A DNA stretch of 64,000 nucleotides from positions 33,903 through 97,902 of the forward strand of contig WRIV01000010.1 of the NCBI GenBank assembly GCA_009782555.1. The letters run 5' to 3'. The stretch is from Treponema sp. (GTDB lineage: Bacteria > Spirochaetota > Spirochaetia > Treponematales > Breznakiellaceae). Shown piece by piece: positions 42,604 through 50,512 of the stretch (its first letter is position 1; every line of letters begins with the position of its first letter). The notes beneath the pieces are model-generated. The model made no database searches and had not been told where the DNA came from. It was given only the letters and a program-made list of their open reading frames with translations. A program made the position numbers and the translations under genes.

Positions 42604-43590
42604 ATGAGCAAAAAACAGGTACATCCCTTTTTTATCTCTCTCCAATGTTTTTCCGAATCGATTTTAACCCGCCGCCGGGCCGTCAAGCGGATGCGAAAAG
42701 AAAAACAACGGTTAAAAAATACCCTGGTAGACTGGGCAGAAGCCTTTATCTGGGCCGCCGGCGTGGTCCTTCTAATTAATCAATATCTCTTCCAGGCCTA
42801 TCAGATCCCTTCAGGATCGATGATCGATACCCTGCTGGAAAAAGATCGGATTTTTGTCAATAAACTGATCTACGGTCCGGAAATCCTTCCTGGCCTGGGA
42901 AAACTGCCCAGCCCGGTAAAACCGAAACGAGAGGATGTGATCATCTTTGAAAGCCCCGAGTACTTTTCCAACGGACCGGTCTTTGATATTGCCCAGCGGA
43001 TCATCTATATGCTTACCCTTTCCTTTATTGATATAGACAAGGATGAAGGGGGTAATCAGCGGGTTCATTTTTTGATCAAGCGGGCCGCAGGTATGGGCGG
43101 GGACTGGATAGAAACCCGCCGGGGGGAGTTGTACTTTCGTTTTGCCGGCGAAAACCGCTGGAAAAATGAACGGGACTACCTGGCAGAGCGGGGTTTTACC
43201 CACAACCTTTCCCGGCTGGTAAAAGAAGATCAGTACCCAGCCATGGAAGCGAAAGGCAGGCTCGATGCTTATATGATCCTGGGATTGAATCCGCCGGAAG
43301 AACTTTCAGAAACACTCAGGGCCCAGCGGATCCATGGTATAGATCAATTTGCCATAGCCTCGGCATTGTATGCCTTTCGCCGGGAGGCTTTTCCTCATAA
43401 CAGCCGCTACCGGGCGCAGGCGGTTCAGCAGCGAAGCTGGTATGTGCCGGAGGGCCGGATCCTCCCTCTGGGAGATAACCGGGACAGTTCTCACGACGGA
43501 CGCGTTTTTGGGACCGTTAAGGCATCCAAAATTCTGGGCCGGGGAGCCTTTAAATACTGGCCCCATACCAGGCTGGGGGGAATTCGGTAA
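42604..43590 (+). CDS. lepB: Signal peptidase I with long insertion
   Basis: A 328-residue type I signal peptidase. The membrane helix is AFIWAAGVVLLINQYLF, followed by the catalytic Ser motif YQIPSGSMIDTL (Ser72) and the catalytic Lys in FLIKRAAGMGGDWIE (Lys159). Box E is LGDNRDSSHDGRVFG. Between box C/D and box E there is an insertion of about 100 residues (RGELYFRFAG through YRAQAVQQRSW), longer than in typical enzymes. It cleaves signal peptides of exported proteins. The start at 42604 is uncertain; an ATG at 42691 would remove 29 residues. The next signal peptidase gene overlaps its last base. Confidence 0.9.
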   Translation: MSKKQVHPFFISLQCFSESILTRRRAVKRMRKEKQRLKNTLVDWAEAFIWAAGVVLLINQYLFQAYQIPSGSMIDTLLEKDRIFVNKLIYGPEILPGLGKLPSPVKPKREDVIIFESPEYFSNGPVFDIAQRIIYMLTLSFIDIDKDEGGNQRVHFLIKRAAGMGGDWIETRRGELYFRFAGENRWKNERDYLAERGFTHNLSRLVKEDQYPAMEAKGRLDAYMILGLNPPEELSETLRAQRIHGIDQFAIASALYAFRREAFPHNSRYRAQAVQQRSWYVPEGRILPLGDNRDSSHDGRVFGTVKASKILGRGAFKYWPHTRLGGIR

Positions 43591-44306
43591 TGGCAAAACG
43601 GTGGCGTCAGTATTCCTATTCGGATCAGCAAAATTATCTGCGCAAGGGACGAATCATACTGACCTGGGTTTTAGCTTTTTTTATTATTCATACCCTTGTA
43701 TCGGGGATCCTGATATCCAACCGGGTGGTTGAAAATACCACCATGCAGCCGGGACTCCTTCCGGGGGATCGCTTTGTCTTTTTTTCTTTTACCCTTCAGC
43801 ATTTGTTCCGGGACCGGAATGCGGGAAACCTTCCATTCCGCAGGGGCCAGGTGGTGCTGGTGGATCGTTCCGCGGGGCGGCCCCCCCTCCGAACAGTTAT
43901 TGACAGTCTTGTCCGCTTTTTTACCTTCCAGCGGTACAGTCTTTTCCCCAAGGAAGACACCTTCTTTGTAAAACGGGTCCTGGGGCTGCCCGGTGATACG
44001 ATCACCATGAATAACTATGTGATCCGGATAAAACCGGCGGATGAAAATTATGTATACACTGAATTTGAATTGGCCGAAGGGGACTATACGCCGGAGCTGC
44101 CTCAGATTTCCCTTCAATGGGATGAGTCGATTCCCTTTTCCGGATCCATGGATACCATAACCCTGGGGAAGGAAGAATGTTTTGTCCTTTCCGACGACCG
44201 CAGTGTTACCAACGATTCCCGAACCTGGGGCCCGGTTCCGGCGGACTCCATTACCGGCCGCGCCCTGATTCGTTACTGGCCCCTGACCCGCCTTGGACAC
44301 CCATAA
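43590..44306 (+). CDS. Signal peptidase I paralogue with Thr for the catalytic Ser
   Basis: A 238-residue paralogue of the preceding gene. It has an N-terminal helix (ILTWVLAFFIIHTLVSGIL), the catalytic-Lys motif FFVKRVLGLPGDTI (Lys128) and a box E-like FVLSDDRSVTNDSRTWG. The expected Ser before the conserved Met reads Thr: NTTMQPGLLPGDRF, so the nucleophile position is Thr51. In box E the usual Gly-Asp-Asn-Arg is SDDR. Either it is an active Thr variant or a non-catalytic partner of the upstream enzyme. The ATG overlaps the last base of the upstream gene, and the 3' end overlaps hemW by 14 nt. Confidence 0.83.
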   Translation: MAKRWRQYSYSDQQNYLRKGRIILTWVLAFFIIHTLVSGILISNRVVENTTMQPGLLPGDRFVFFSFTLQHLFRDRNAGNLPFRRGQVVLVDRSAGRPPLRTVIDSLVRFFTFQRYSLFPKEDTFFVKRVLGLPGDTITMNNYVIRIKPADENYVYTEFELAEGDYTPELPQISLQWDESIPFSGSMDTITLGKEECFVLSDDRSVTNDSRTWGPVPADSITGRALIRYWPLTRLGHP

Positions 44307-45435
44307 GGAACTGCATGTTCCTGAGTGCTCGCTCTACCTCCACATTCCCTTTTGCTCTGAAAAATGCGATTACTGTGATTTTTATTCCCTCCCTGTAAAA
44401 AACATACATGGGTGTGATCGTTTGATGGGCCGTTATGTGGAAGCCCTTTTAGCCGAAACGGAACGGCGCATTAAAGAAACCGCCTATACTGTCCCTTCCG
44501 TGTATATTGGGGGCGGTACCCCATCGCTTCTTGGAGCAAAAGGTATTACCCGGCTCCTCAAAGGAATCACCGCCCTGACCGGCGCAGGACACCGGGAAAT
44601 TACCGTGGAGGCAAATCCCGAAACAGCGGATGAATACTTTCTCCGGTCCTGTGCGGGTCATGGTGTAACACGGCTTTCCCTGGGGGTCCAAAGTTTTGAC
44701 GAAGGGGAAAGGAAGGCCGCCGGCAGGCGGGGATGTCCCCAGGATGTTCTTCTCCGGCGGCTTTCCAAAGCGGCGGAGATTTTTGGCCCCTTCCTTTCCC
44801 TGGATCTGATGAGCGGCCTTCCAGGGCAGGATGAAGATATGCTGCTTCGGAATATCGGCAAAGCCATTTTCTTCGGAGCCGGGCACATTTCCCTTTATGC
44901 TCTGACACCGGCAATTCCTCCGGTAGAAACGTCGGACCGTTTATGGCTGACTGGAAGGGATGCCTTGAAAAACGCCGGGTACGAACATTACGAGGTATCC
45001 AGCTTTGCCCTGGGAAACGTTTATCGTTGTGTTCATAATATCCGGTACTGGTCCATGCAAAACTGGATTGGAACAGGGCCGTCTGCATCGGGAACGATCA
45101 TCGATCATAACGGAACAGGCCGGCGGATTAGCTATGCTCCCGATACAAAAGTTTTTGTCAGTGCTGTAAAAAACCGGATCATTCCGCCGCTGACAATAGA
45201 AGAATTGGACAGAAAAACAGTATTAAAGGAAACCATCCTGATGGGGTATCGCTGTAGGGAAGGGCCGGACCATGCGTTGTTTTTCCGGCGTTTTGGAAAA
45301 TCAATACAAGAAACCATACCTCAAACCCTCTTAAAGTGGCAAAACAGGGCGGGGGATGTTCCCATGCATGAGAAAATAATGAACTATTTAAATGCCTTTT
45401 TGCTTGACGCGTATTCGGAGTTGGATAATAGTTAA
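44293..45435 (+). CDS. hemW: HemW-like radical SAM haem chaperone
   Basis: A 380-residue radical SAM protein. The Fe-S motif is HIPFCSEKCDYCDF, a CxxxCxxC at about residues 21-28. Later motifs are YIGGGTPSLL, ITVEANPET, RLSLGVQSFDEGERKAAGR and HNIRYW. HemW proteins resemble oxygen-independent coproporphyrinogen oxidase (HemN) but lack its extra motifs and act as haem chaperones. The start is TTG at 44293, 14 nt inside the previous gene, because no ATG precedes the Fe-S motif. HemN activity is unlikely; treponemes are thought not to make haem. Confidence 0.85.
   Translation: MDTHKELHVPECSLYLHIPFCSEKCDYCDFYSLPVKNIHGCDRLMGRYVEALLAETERRIKETAYTVPSVYIGGGTPSLLGAKGITRLLKGITALTGAGHREITVEANPETADEYFLRSCAGHGVTRLSLGVQSFDEGERKAAGRRGCPQDVLLRRLSKAAEIFGPFLSLDLMSGLPGQDEDMLLRNIGKAIFFGAGHISLYALTPAIPPVETSDRLWLTGRDALKNAGYEHYEVSSFALGNVYRCVHNIRYWSMQNWIGTGPSASGTIIDHNGTGRRISYAPDTKVFVSAVKNRIIPPLTIEELDRKTVLKETILMGYRCREGPDHALFFRRFGKSIQETIPQTLLKWQNRAGDVPMHEKIMNYLNAFLLDAYSELDNS
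45404..45432 (+). promoter_or_regulatory. Weak promoter candidate for the hybrid histidine kinase
   Basis: TTGACG (45404-45409, inside the hemW 3' end), 17-nt spacer, AATAGT (45427-45432), 9 nt before the ATG at 45442. The -10 matches the consensus at only four positions. Confidence 0.35.
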
Positions 45436-45441
45436 ATATGA

Positions 45442-48400
45442 ATGAGTTCCATTTCCATAAAAAAACACAGCATTAGCACCCGTTTTGGGATTACCAATGC
45501 GGTGATTGTAATGTTTTTCCTGGCAATAATCGCAGTTGCTATGGCTGCCCAGATTAGCAATATCACCGTGAGAATATCGGAAAATTATGTCCGCTTTCAT
45601 TCCCGGAAAACAGTTGAAAAAATCAATCTGTATATTAACAGGGAACTGACACTGATACGGGTAATCGCTGAATCAAAGGAAATTATTAATTGGTTTGCCG
45701 ACGAAGGCAGCCAGGAAAAGAAATTTTTTGCCTATGAACGGTTTTCAAGCTGCGCGGATCTGATGGATGGCAATAATTTCTATTTTGGAATAGAAGGGTC
45801 CCGAAATGCGTACACCGTTACCCGGGAAACGACGCTGGAACAGTTTCTGCCTTTTCCGGGCTCTTTGAACCCGGATCTTCCTGCGGACCACTGGTATTTT
45901 GACTGCCTTGATCAGAAACAGCTCTATACCCTTAATATCGATATCGACAAGGACCTGCATAGAAAACGGTTTTGGATCAATTACAAGGTGATCGATGGCG
46001 AGGAAATTGTTGGCGAGGTTTGTTCCGGAGTGTTCTTTGACGGCATCCATGATCAATTCTTCAGCAAGGATAAACAGAACAATGTGCGGATCATGGTGAT
46101 AGACCAGGGAGGACTGGTTCAGATGGACAGCGCCGTGATTGGCGGAAACAAAATTTTCGGGCCAATGGAATTTGAGGAACAGGACAAGCCGGATGTGCGG
46201 GAAATATTTCCCTTCCTGACTCCTGCTATGGATTCCTGCCTTGAGGGCGGCGGAAAAGCAAACGGTTATTTTGATCACAGTGCCGAAGTGGAGGTCTACA
46301 GAATTCGCGGTGGCGAATACGATTTTTTGTCCGCCGTTCCTATCCTTAACACGGACTGGCGGGTTATTACCCTCTATAAATCAAATCCCCTGTTCACCGC
46401 ATCCCTGATCTTCCCCCTGCTGATTCTCATCGCTGGTTTTTTTATTTTTTATCTTGTCATTCATATTCTGACTGTCTATAAACTGGTACTGCATCCCCTG
46501 CGCTGTCTTACCGATAGTCTGGATAGAGGGGAAAGTATTGCTGGTCTTGATCGGAAAGATGAATTCGGCGAACTGGCAGGGATTATTCAAAACGCCATGA
46601 ACTACAGCCGCAGTGAAGAAGAAAGGGCGGTAATGCTGCTTAAGACTAATCCCATGGGCTGTATGCTCTTTGATGACAAAATAAATTTTATTGACTGTAA
46701 CGACGAACTGCTTCGCCTTTTCGATTTGCAGAACAAAAAAGAATTCGGCGAACATTTTTGGGATTTTTCGCCGGAGTACCAGAGTAACGGCAGGCATTCT
46801 GCGGATGAAATACGCCATCTGGTTGAATTGGCCCTAAAGAAAGGCAGGATTCAATTTGAATGGGTGCATCAAAAACTGGATGGAACTCCCCTGCCTTTCG
46901 AGATAGTGCTGGACCGGGTCAGTTATGGAGATCGGTACCTTATTTGCGCCTATGCCCGGGATCTGCGGGAACAACAGCGGGTAGATGCGGAGATAAAATA
47001 TCAGGGCGCTTTGATGTACACCGTTAATAATGTGGCAAAGGTGCTGTTTTGTTCCGAATCGGAGAATTTTGTTCTTGAATTCTGGAAGTGCATGGATTAT
47101 CTGGGAAAAACAGTACATATTGATCGTATTCAAATCTGGAAAAATCATATCAGGGATGAGGAATTATACGGCACAAAAATTCAGGAGTGGTCAAAAGAGA
47201 CCGAAGCCGGGCAAGCAAAACTTGCTAATGCGGAAATTTCCTACAGCAAAATGTTTCCCTCCTGGGAAAAAATTCTTGGCGGCGGACAAAGTGTCAAGGG
47301 TCTGGTGCGGAATATGCCCCGAAAAGAACAAAAACAGCTTGCCCCCCAGGGGGTACTTTCACTACTGGTGATACCGGCTTTTTCGGAAGATAATTTTTGG
47401 GGATTTATAGAATTTGACTGCCGCGATGAGAGAAATTTTACTTCTATCGAAGAATCATGCCTCCGTTCCGGGGGCCTGCTTATCGCCAATGCCCTGATCC
47501 GAAATGAAACATGGGAAAATCTTGTCCAGGCCAGAGAAGATGCCCTGGCTGCAAGCAGGGCAAAAACAGACTTTCTTTCCAACATGAGCCACGAAATCCG
47601 CACCCCCATGAATGCGATTATCGGCATGACTGATATAGGCCACGCCGCTTCATCGGTGGAGCGGAAGAATTATGCCTTTGAAAAAATCGGAGACGCTTCC
47701 TCCCATTTGCTGGGAGTGATCAACGATATACTGGATATGTCAAAAATAGAAGCGGGGAAATTCGAGCTTATTCCGGAAGAATTTGACTTTGAAAAAATGC
47801 TGCAAAAAACCGTGGAGGTAATTACTTTCCGGGTAGAGGAAAAACGCCAGTTTTTTTCCGTAGATATCGGCAGGGAAATTCCCCGCTTTGTTGTCGGCGA
47901 TGGCCAGCATCTGGCCCAGGTGATCGCCAATCTCCTTTCCAATGCGGTAAAATTTACTCCCGAAGAAGGATCAATCACCCTTAAGGTTCTCCTGGTAAAA
48001 AAAGAAAAAAAAGACTGCGTTATCCAGGTTGAAATAATCGATACCGGCATCGGGATAAGCAAAGAACAGCAGGGGCGGCTTTTTAAATCATTCATCCAGG
48101 CAGAAAGCAATACTTCCCGAAAATACGGCGGTACCGGTCTGGGCCTGGCCATTTCCAAGCGGATTGTAGAAATGATGAATGGCCGGATATGGATTGAATC
48201 GGAACTGGGAAGAGGATCAAGGGTTGTCTTTTTTGTAAGCCTAAAAGAAGGGATCGAATCGGTTAAAAAGAAAATACCCAAAAAGATACGAATTTTGGCC
48301 ATCGATGATGATCCGCACATTTTGGATTTTTTTACCGAAGTCGCCGTCCGCTACGGTATTGCCTGTGATACCGCCTCCAGCGGCGAAGAAGCCCTAGAGC

Positions 48401-49110
48401 TGATTAATGGCAGTTCCTACGATGTATATTTCGTGGATTGGAAACTTCCAGGTATGGACGGTCTGGAAGTTTCCCGCCGTATCATGGGCAGTACGGAAAA
48501 AGAAAAGCCGGTGGTGATCCTCATATCCGCTGTGGATTGGAGCGCCATAGAAAAAGAAGCCAGAGAGTTAGGCATAGGCACCTTTCTTTCCAAACCACTT
48601 TTTCCTTCGCCGATTATTGACTGTATCAACCAGTTTTGGAGGGTGGATGAACAGCCGGAGGCCGATGCAGGGCAGGACGGAGAAAAGGAAAAAAAATCCC
48701 TTGCCGGATACCGCATACTGGCAGTAGATGATGTGGAGATTAACCGGGAAATTCTTTCATCGATGATGGAAGAAGCTGGTCTTTTGATAAGCTGTGCATC
48801 CAATGGAAAAGAGGCGGTAAGGATGTATGCGGAAAATCCCGATGGGTATGATTTGGTTTTTATGGATATTCAGATGCCCGAAATGGATGGGTATGAAGCA
48901 ACCCGCCGGATCCGTACCTTTGAAGAGGAACAATTGCCGAAACTCTCAAAGAGGATTCCGATAATTGCAATGACCGCCAATGTGTTCCGGGAAGATGTTG
49001 AAAAATGCCTTGCATCAGGGATGGACGATCATGTAGGAAAGCCGGTGAATAGGGGAACCCTTTTTGAAGCATTAAAGAAGTATTTGAGAGCTGATGCTGA
49101 TCATCGTTAA
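45442..49110 (+). CDS. Hybrid sensor histidine kinase with two receiver domains
   Basis: A 1222-residue membrane sensor kinase. Order: N-terminal helix (VIVMFFLAIIAVAMAAQI), extracytoplasmic Cache-like sensor (about 40-310), second helix (LIFPLLILIAGFFIFYLVI), HAMP-like linker, PAS (about 395-515), GAF-like region (about 530-700), HisKA with LSNMSHEIRTPMNAIIGM (His717), HATPase_c (NLLSNAVKFTP, DTGIGI, GGTGLGLAI) and two receiver domains with phosphoacceptors Asp999 (VDWKLPGMDG) and Asp1142 (MDIQMPEMDGYE). The architecture suggests a multi-step phosphorelay whose output partner is not here. No response regulator with DNA-binding domain is nearby. Confidence 0.94.
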   Translation: MSSISIKKHSISTRFGITNAVIVMFFLAIIAVAMAAQISNITVRISENYVRFHSRKTVEKINLYINRELTLIRVIAESKEIINWFADEGSQEKKFFAYERFSSCADLMDGNNFYFGIEGSRNAYTVTRETTLEQFLPFPGSLNPDLPADHWYFDCLDQKQLYTLNIDIDKDLHRKRFWINYKVIDGEEIVGEVCSGVFFDGIHDQFFSKDKQNNVRIMVIDQGGLVQMDSAVIGGNKIFGPMEFEEQDKPDVREIFPFLTPAMDSCLEGGGKANGYFDHSAEVEVYRIRGGEYDFLSAVPILNTDWRVITLYKSNPLFTASLIFPLLILIAGFFIFYLVIHILTVYKLVLHPLRCLTDSLDRGESIAGLDRKDEFGELAGIIQNAMNYSRSEEERAVMLLKTNPMGCMLFDDKINFIDCNDELLRLFDLQNKKEFGEHFWDFSPEYQSNGRHSADEIRHLVELALKKGRIQFEWVHQKLDGTPLPFEIVLDRVSYGDRYLICAYARDLREQQRVDAEIKYQGALMYTVNNVAKVLFCSESENFVLEFWKCMDYLGKTVHIDRIQIWKNHIRDEELYGTKIQEWSKETEAGQAKLANAEISYSKMFPSWEKILGGGQSVKGLVRNMPRKEQKQLAPQGVLSLLVIPAFSEDNFWGFIEFDCRDERNFTSIEESCLRSGGLLIANALIRNETWENLVQAREDALAASRAKTDFLSNMSHEIRTPMNAIIGMTDIGHAASSVERKNYAFEKIGDASSHLLGVINDILDMSKIEAGKFELIPEEFDFEKMLQKTVEVITFRVEEKRQFFSVDIGREIPRFVVGDGQHLAQVIANLLSNAVKFTPEEGSITLKVLLVKKEKKDCVIQVEIIDTGIGISKEQQGRLFKSFIQAESNTSRKYGGTGLGLAISKRIVEMMNGRIWIESELGRGSRVVFFVSLKEGIESVKKKIPKKIRILAIDDDPHILDFFTEVAVRYGIACDTASSGEEALELINGSSYDVYFVDWKLPGMDGLEVSRRIMGSTEKEKPVVILISAVDWSAIEKEARELGIGTFLSKPLFPSPIIDCINQFWRVDEQPEADAGQDGEKEKKSLAGYRILAVDDVEINREILSSMMEEAGLLISCASNGKEAVRMYAENPDGYDLVFMDIQMPEMDGYEATRRIRTFEEEQLPKLSKRIPIIAMTANVFREDVEKCLASGMDDHVGKPVNRGTLFEALKKYLRADADHR

Positions 49111-50465
49111 AGCCCGGCTTTGCTGATTTCCGCCGCCAGATAAAAAGAGCCGCAGGCCAGGACTGGAAGGGAGCGTTCTTTCCCTGTCCTCACCGCCTCT
49201 TCTATGGCCGCCGCAGTATGGGGAATACAGGAGAGATCCGCCGGAGTTGTACAAGGTTTTGCCGCAGAGCAGAAGCTGTCGTAAATAGCGGCGGGATCGC
49301 TGGCTCTAAAAGTCCCCGGAGCGGTGATGATGCACCGGCTAAAACGGGGAAGCAGTATTTCCGCCATGGCGGCAGCATCTTTGTCCGTTGCACAGCCAAA
49401 AAGAAGGATGCCTCCGTCTCCGTAAAGTTCACAGAATGTTTCAACGCAGTGCTTAATGCTAAGGGGAGTATGGGCGCCGTCTGCTATTAAGAACGGATTG
49501 ATACGGACTTTTTCGAACCGGGCGGGAAGAGAAACTGCCGCCAGAGCGCGCTTAACGGCCGTATCGTCAATGCCGGAAAAAACCCTGCGAGCTGCGAGTA
49601 TTGCCGGTGCCGCATTATCAGCATAAACCATTCCGGTAAGGGGCATGCCGGAAATAGTTATGATGTTTGTGCGTTCCGCAATGGTATAATCCATGCCCTC
49701 CCGGTGCAATTGTTGATCAACGATATTCATGCAGTCCGGGGCGTACACAAAGGGAGCCCCCTGTTCTTCCGCCCTTTGCTGCAGAATTGAAAGGACTTCC
49801 GGGTTTTGTTTTGCCGCCACCACCGGGCGGTTTTTTTTGATAATTCCCGCTTTTTCATGAGCGATTTCTGCCAGGGTATTTCCCAGATATTCGGTATGTT
49901 CCTTTTCAATTGCCGTGATTACCGAAACGGAGGGATCCACAATATTGGTGGCGTCGAGCCTCCCTCCCAGGCCGGTTTCCACCGCCATTGCCTTACAGTG
50001 GTCAATGCGGGCGCAGAGAAAAAAGAGCATGGTGGCCAGTTCAAAAAAAGTCGGATCCCCGGAATCGTTCCGGCTTTCACAGTACGCATTGTAGATGCTT
50101 TGCAATTCTTTCCCCGCCGCCGCATAAACCGCCTCCGGAAAAAATGCACCCGTCCCCCGGCAAATCCGTTCCCTCCAGTCCTTTACATGGGGGGACATAT
50201 ACCGGGCGGTTTTAATTCCCGCCTCTTCCAGAATCGATGCCGTCATGGCGATAACCGAACCCTTGCCCTTTGAGCCGGCGGCGTGGATAACCGGAGCGCA
50301 GGTTTCAGGGTGTCCCGCCAGTTCTGCGAGGATTCTCATGCGGTCAAGTTTGAAGTGTTCTTCTGTTAAAAAAATATAATCCAAGGAATTGCAGGGCTTT
50401 CCTCCCAAACCTCGTTCCAGATCGATAAAAGAGCAAAGCCAGGTATACAGTTCCGTTTCAGTCAT
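49107..50465 (-). CDS. folC: Folylpolyglutamate synthase/dihydrofolate synthase FolC
   Basis: A Mur-ligase-superfamily enzyme of 452 residues that adds Glu to dihydropteroate and/or folates. The P-loop is GSKGKGSVIAMTASIL; also GLGGRLDATNIVDPSVSVIT, IEKEHTEYLGNTLAEIAHEK and AGIIKKNRPVVAA, all typical of FolC. The start at 50465 is preferred; the frame also allows 50507, adding 14 residues (VDHDRFFFNNDAC). The stop shares TTAA (49107-49110) with the convergent histidine-kinase gene. It is divergent from murC with only 5-47 nt between starts. Confidence 0.9.
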   Translation of the reverse strand: MTETELYTWLCSFIDLERGLGGKPCNSLDYIFLTEEHFKLDRMRILAELAGHPETCAPVIHAAGSKGKGSVIAMTASILEEAGIKTARYMSPHVKDWRERICRGTGAFFPEAVYAAAGKELQSIYNAYCESRNDSGDPTFFELATMLFFLCARIDHCKAMAVETGLGGRLDATNIVDPSVSVITAIEKEHTEYLGNTLAEIAHEKAGIIKKNRPVVAAKQNPEVLSILQQRAEEQGAPFVYAPDCMNIVDQQLHREGMDYTIAERTNIITISGMPLTGMVYADNAAPAILAARRVFSGIDDTAVKRALAAVSLPARFEKVRINPFLIADGAHTPLSIKHCVETFCELYGDGGILLFGCATDKDAAAMAEILLPRFSRCIITAPGTFRASDPAAIYDSFCSAAKPCTTPADLSCIPHTAAAIEEAVRTGKERSLPVLACGSFYLAAEISKAGL

Positions 50466-50478
50466 GCAGGCATCATTA

Positions 50479-50507
50479 TTGAAAAAAAAACGGTCATGAT
50501 CTACCAT
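50479..50507 (+). promoter_or_regulatory. Promoter of murC, possibly leaderless
   Basis: TTGAAA (50479-50484), 17-nt spacer, TACCAT (50502-50507). The -10 box ends 5 nt before the murC ATG at 50513. No ribosome-binding site is seen. It lies over the 5' end of folC on the other strand. Confidence 0.52.
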
Positions 50508-50512
50508 AAGAT

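Noticed and set aside
44293..45435. Oxygen-independent coproporphyrinogen III oxidase (HemN)
   Set aside because: The length, CxxxCxxC context and HN-x2-YW motif fit HemW, a haem chaperone, rather than HemN.
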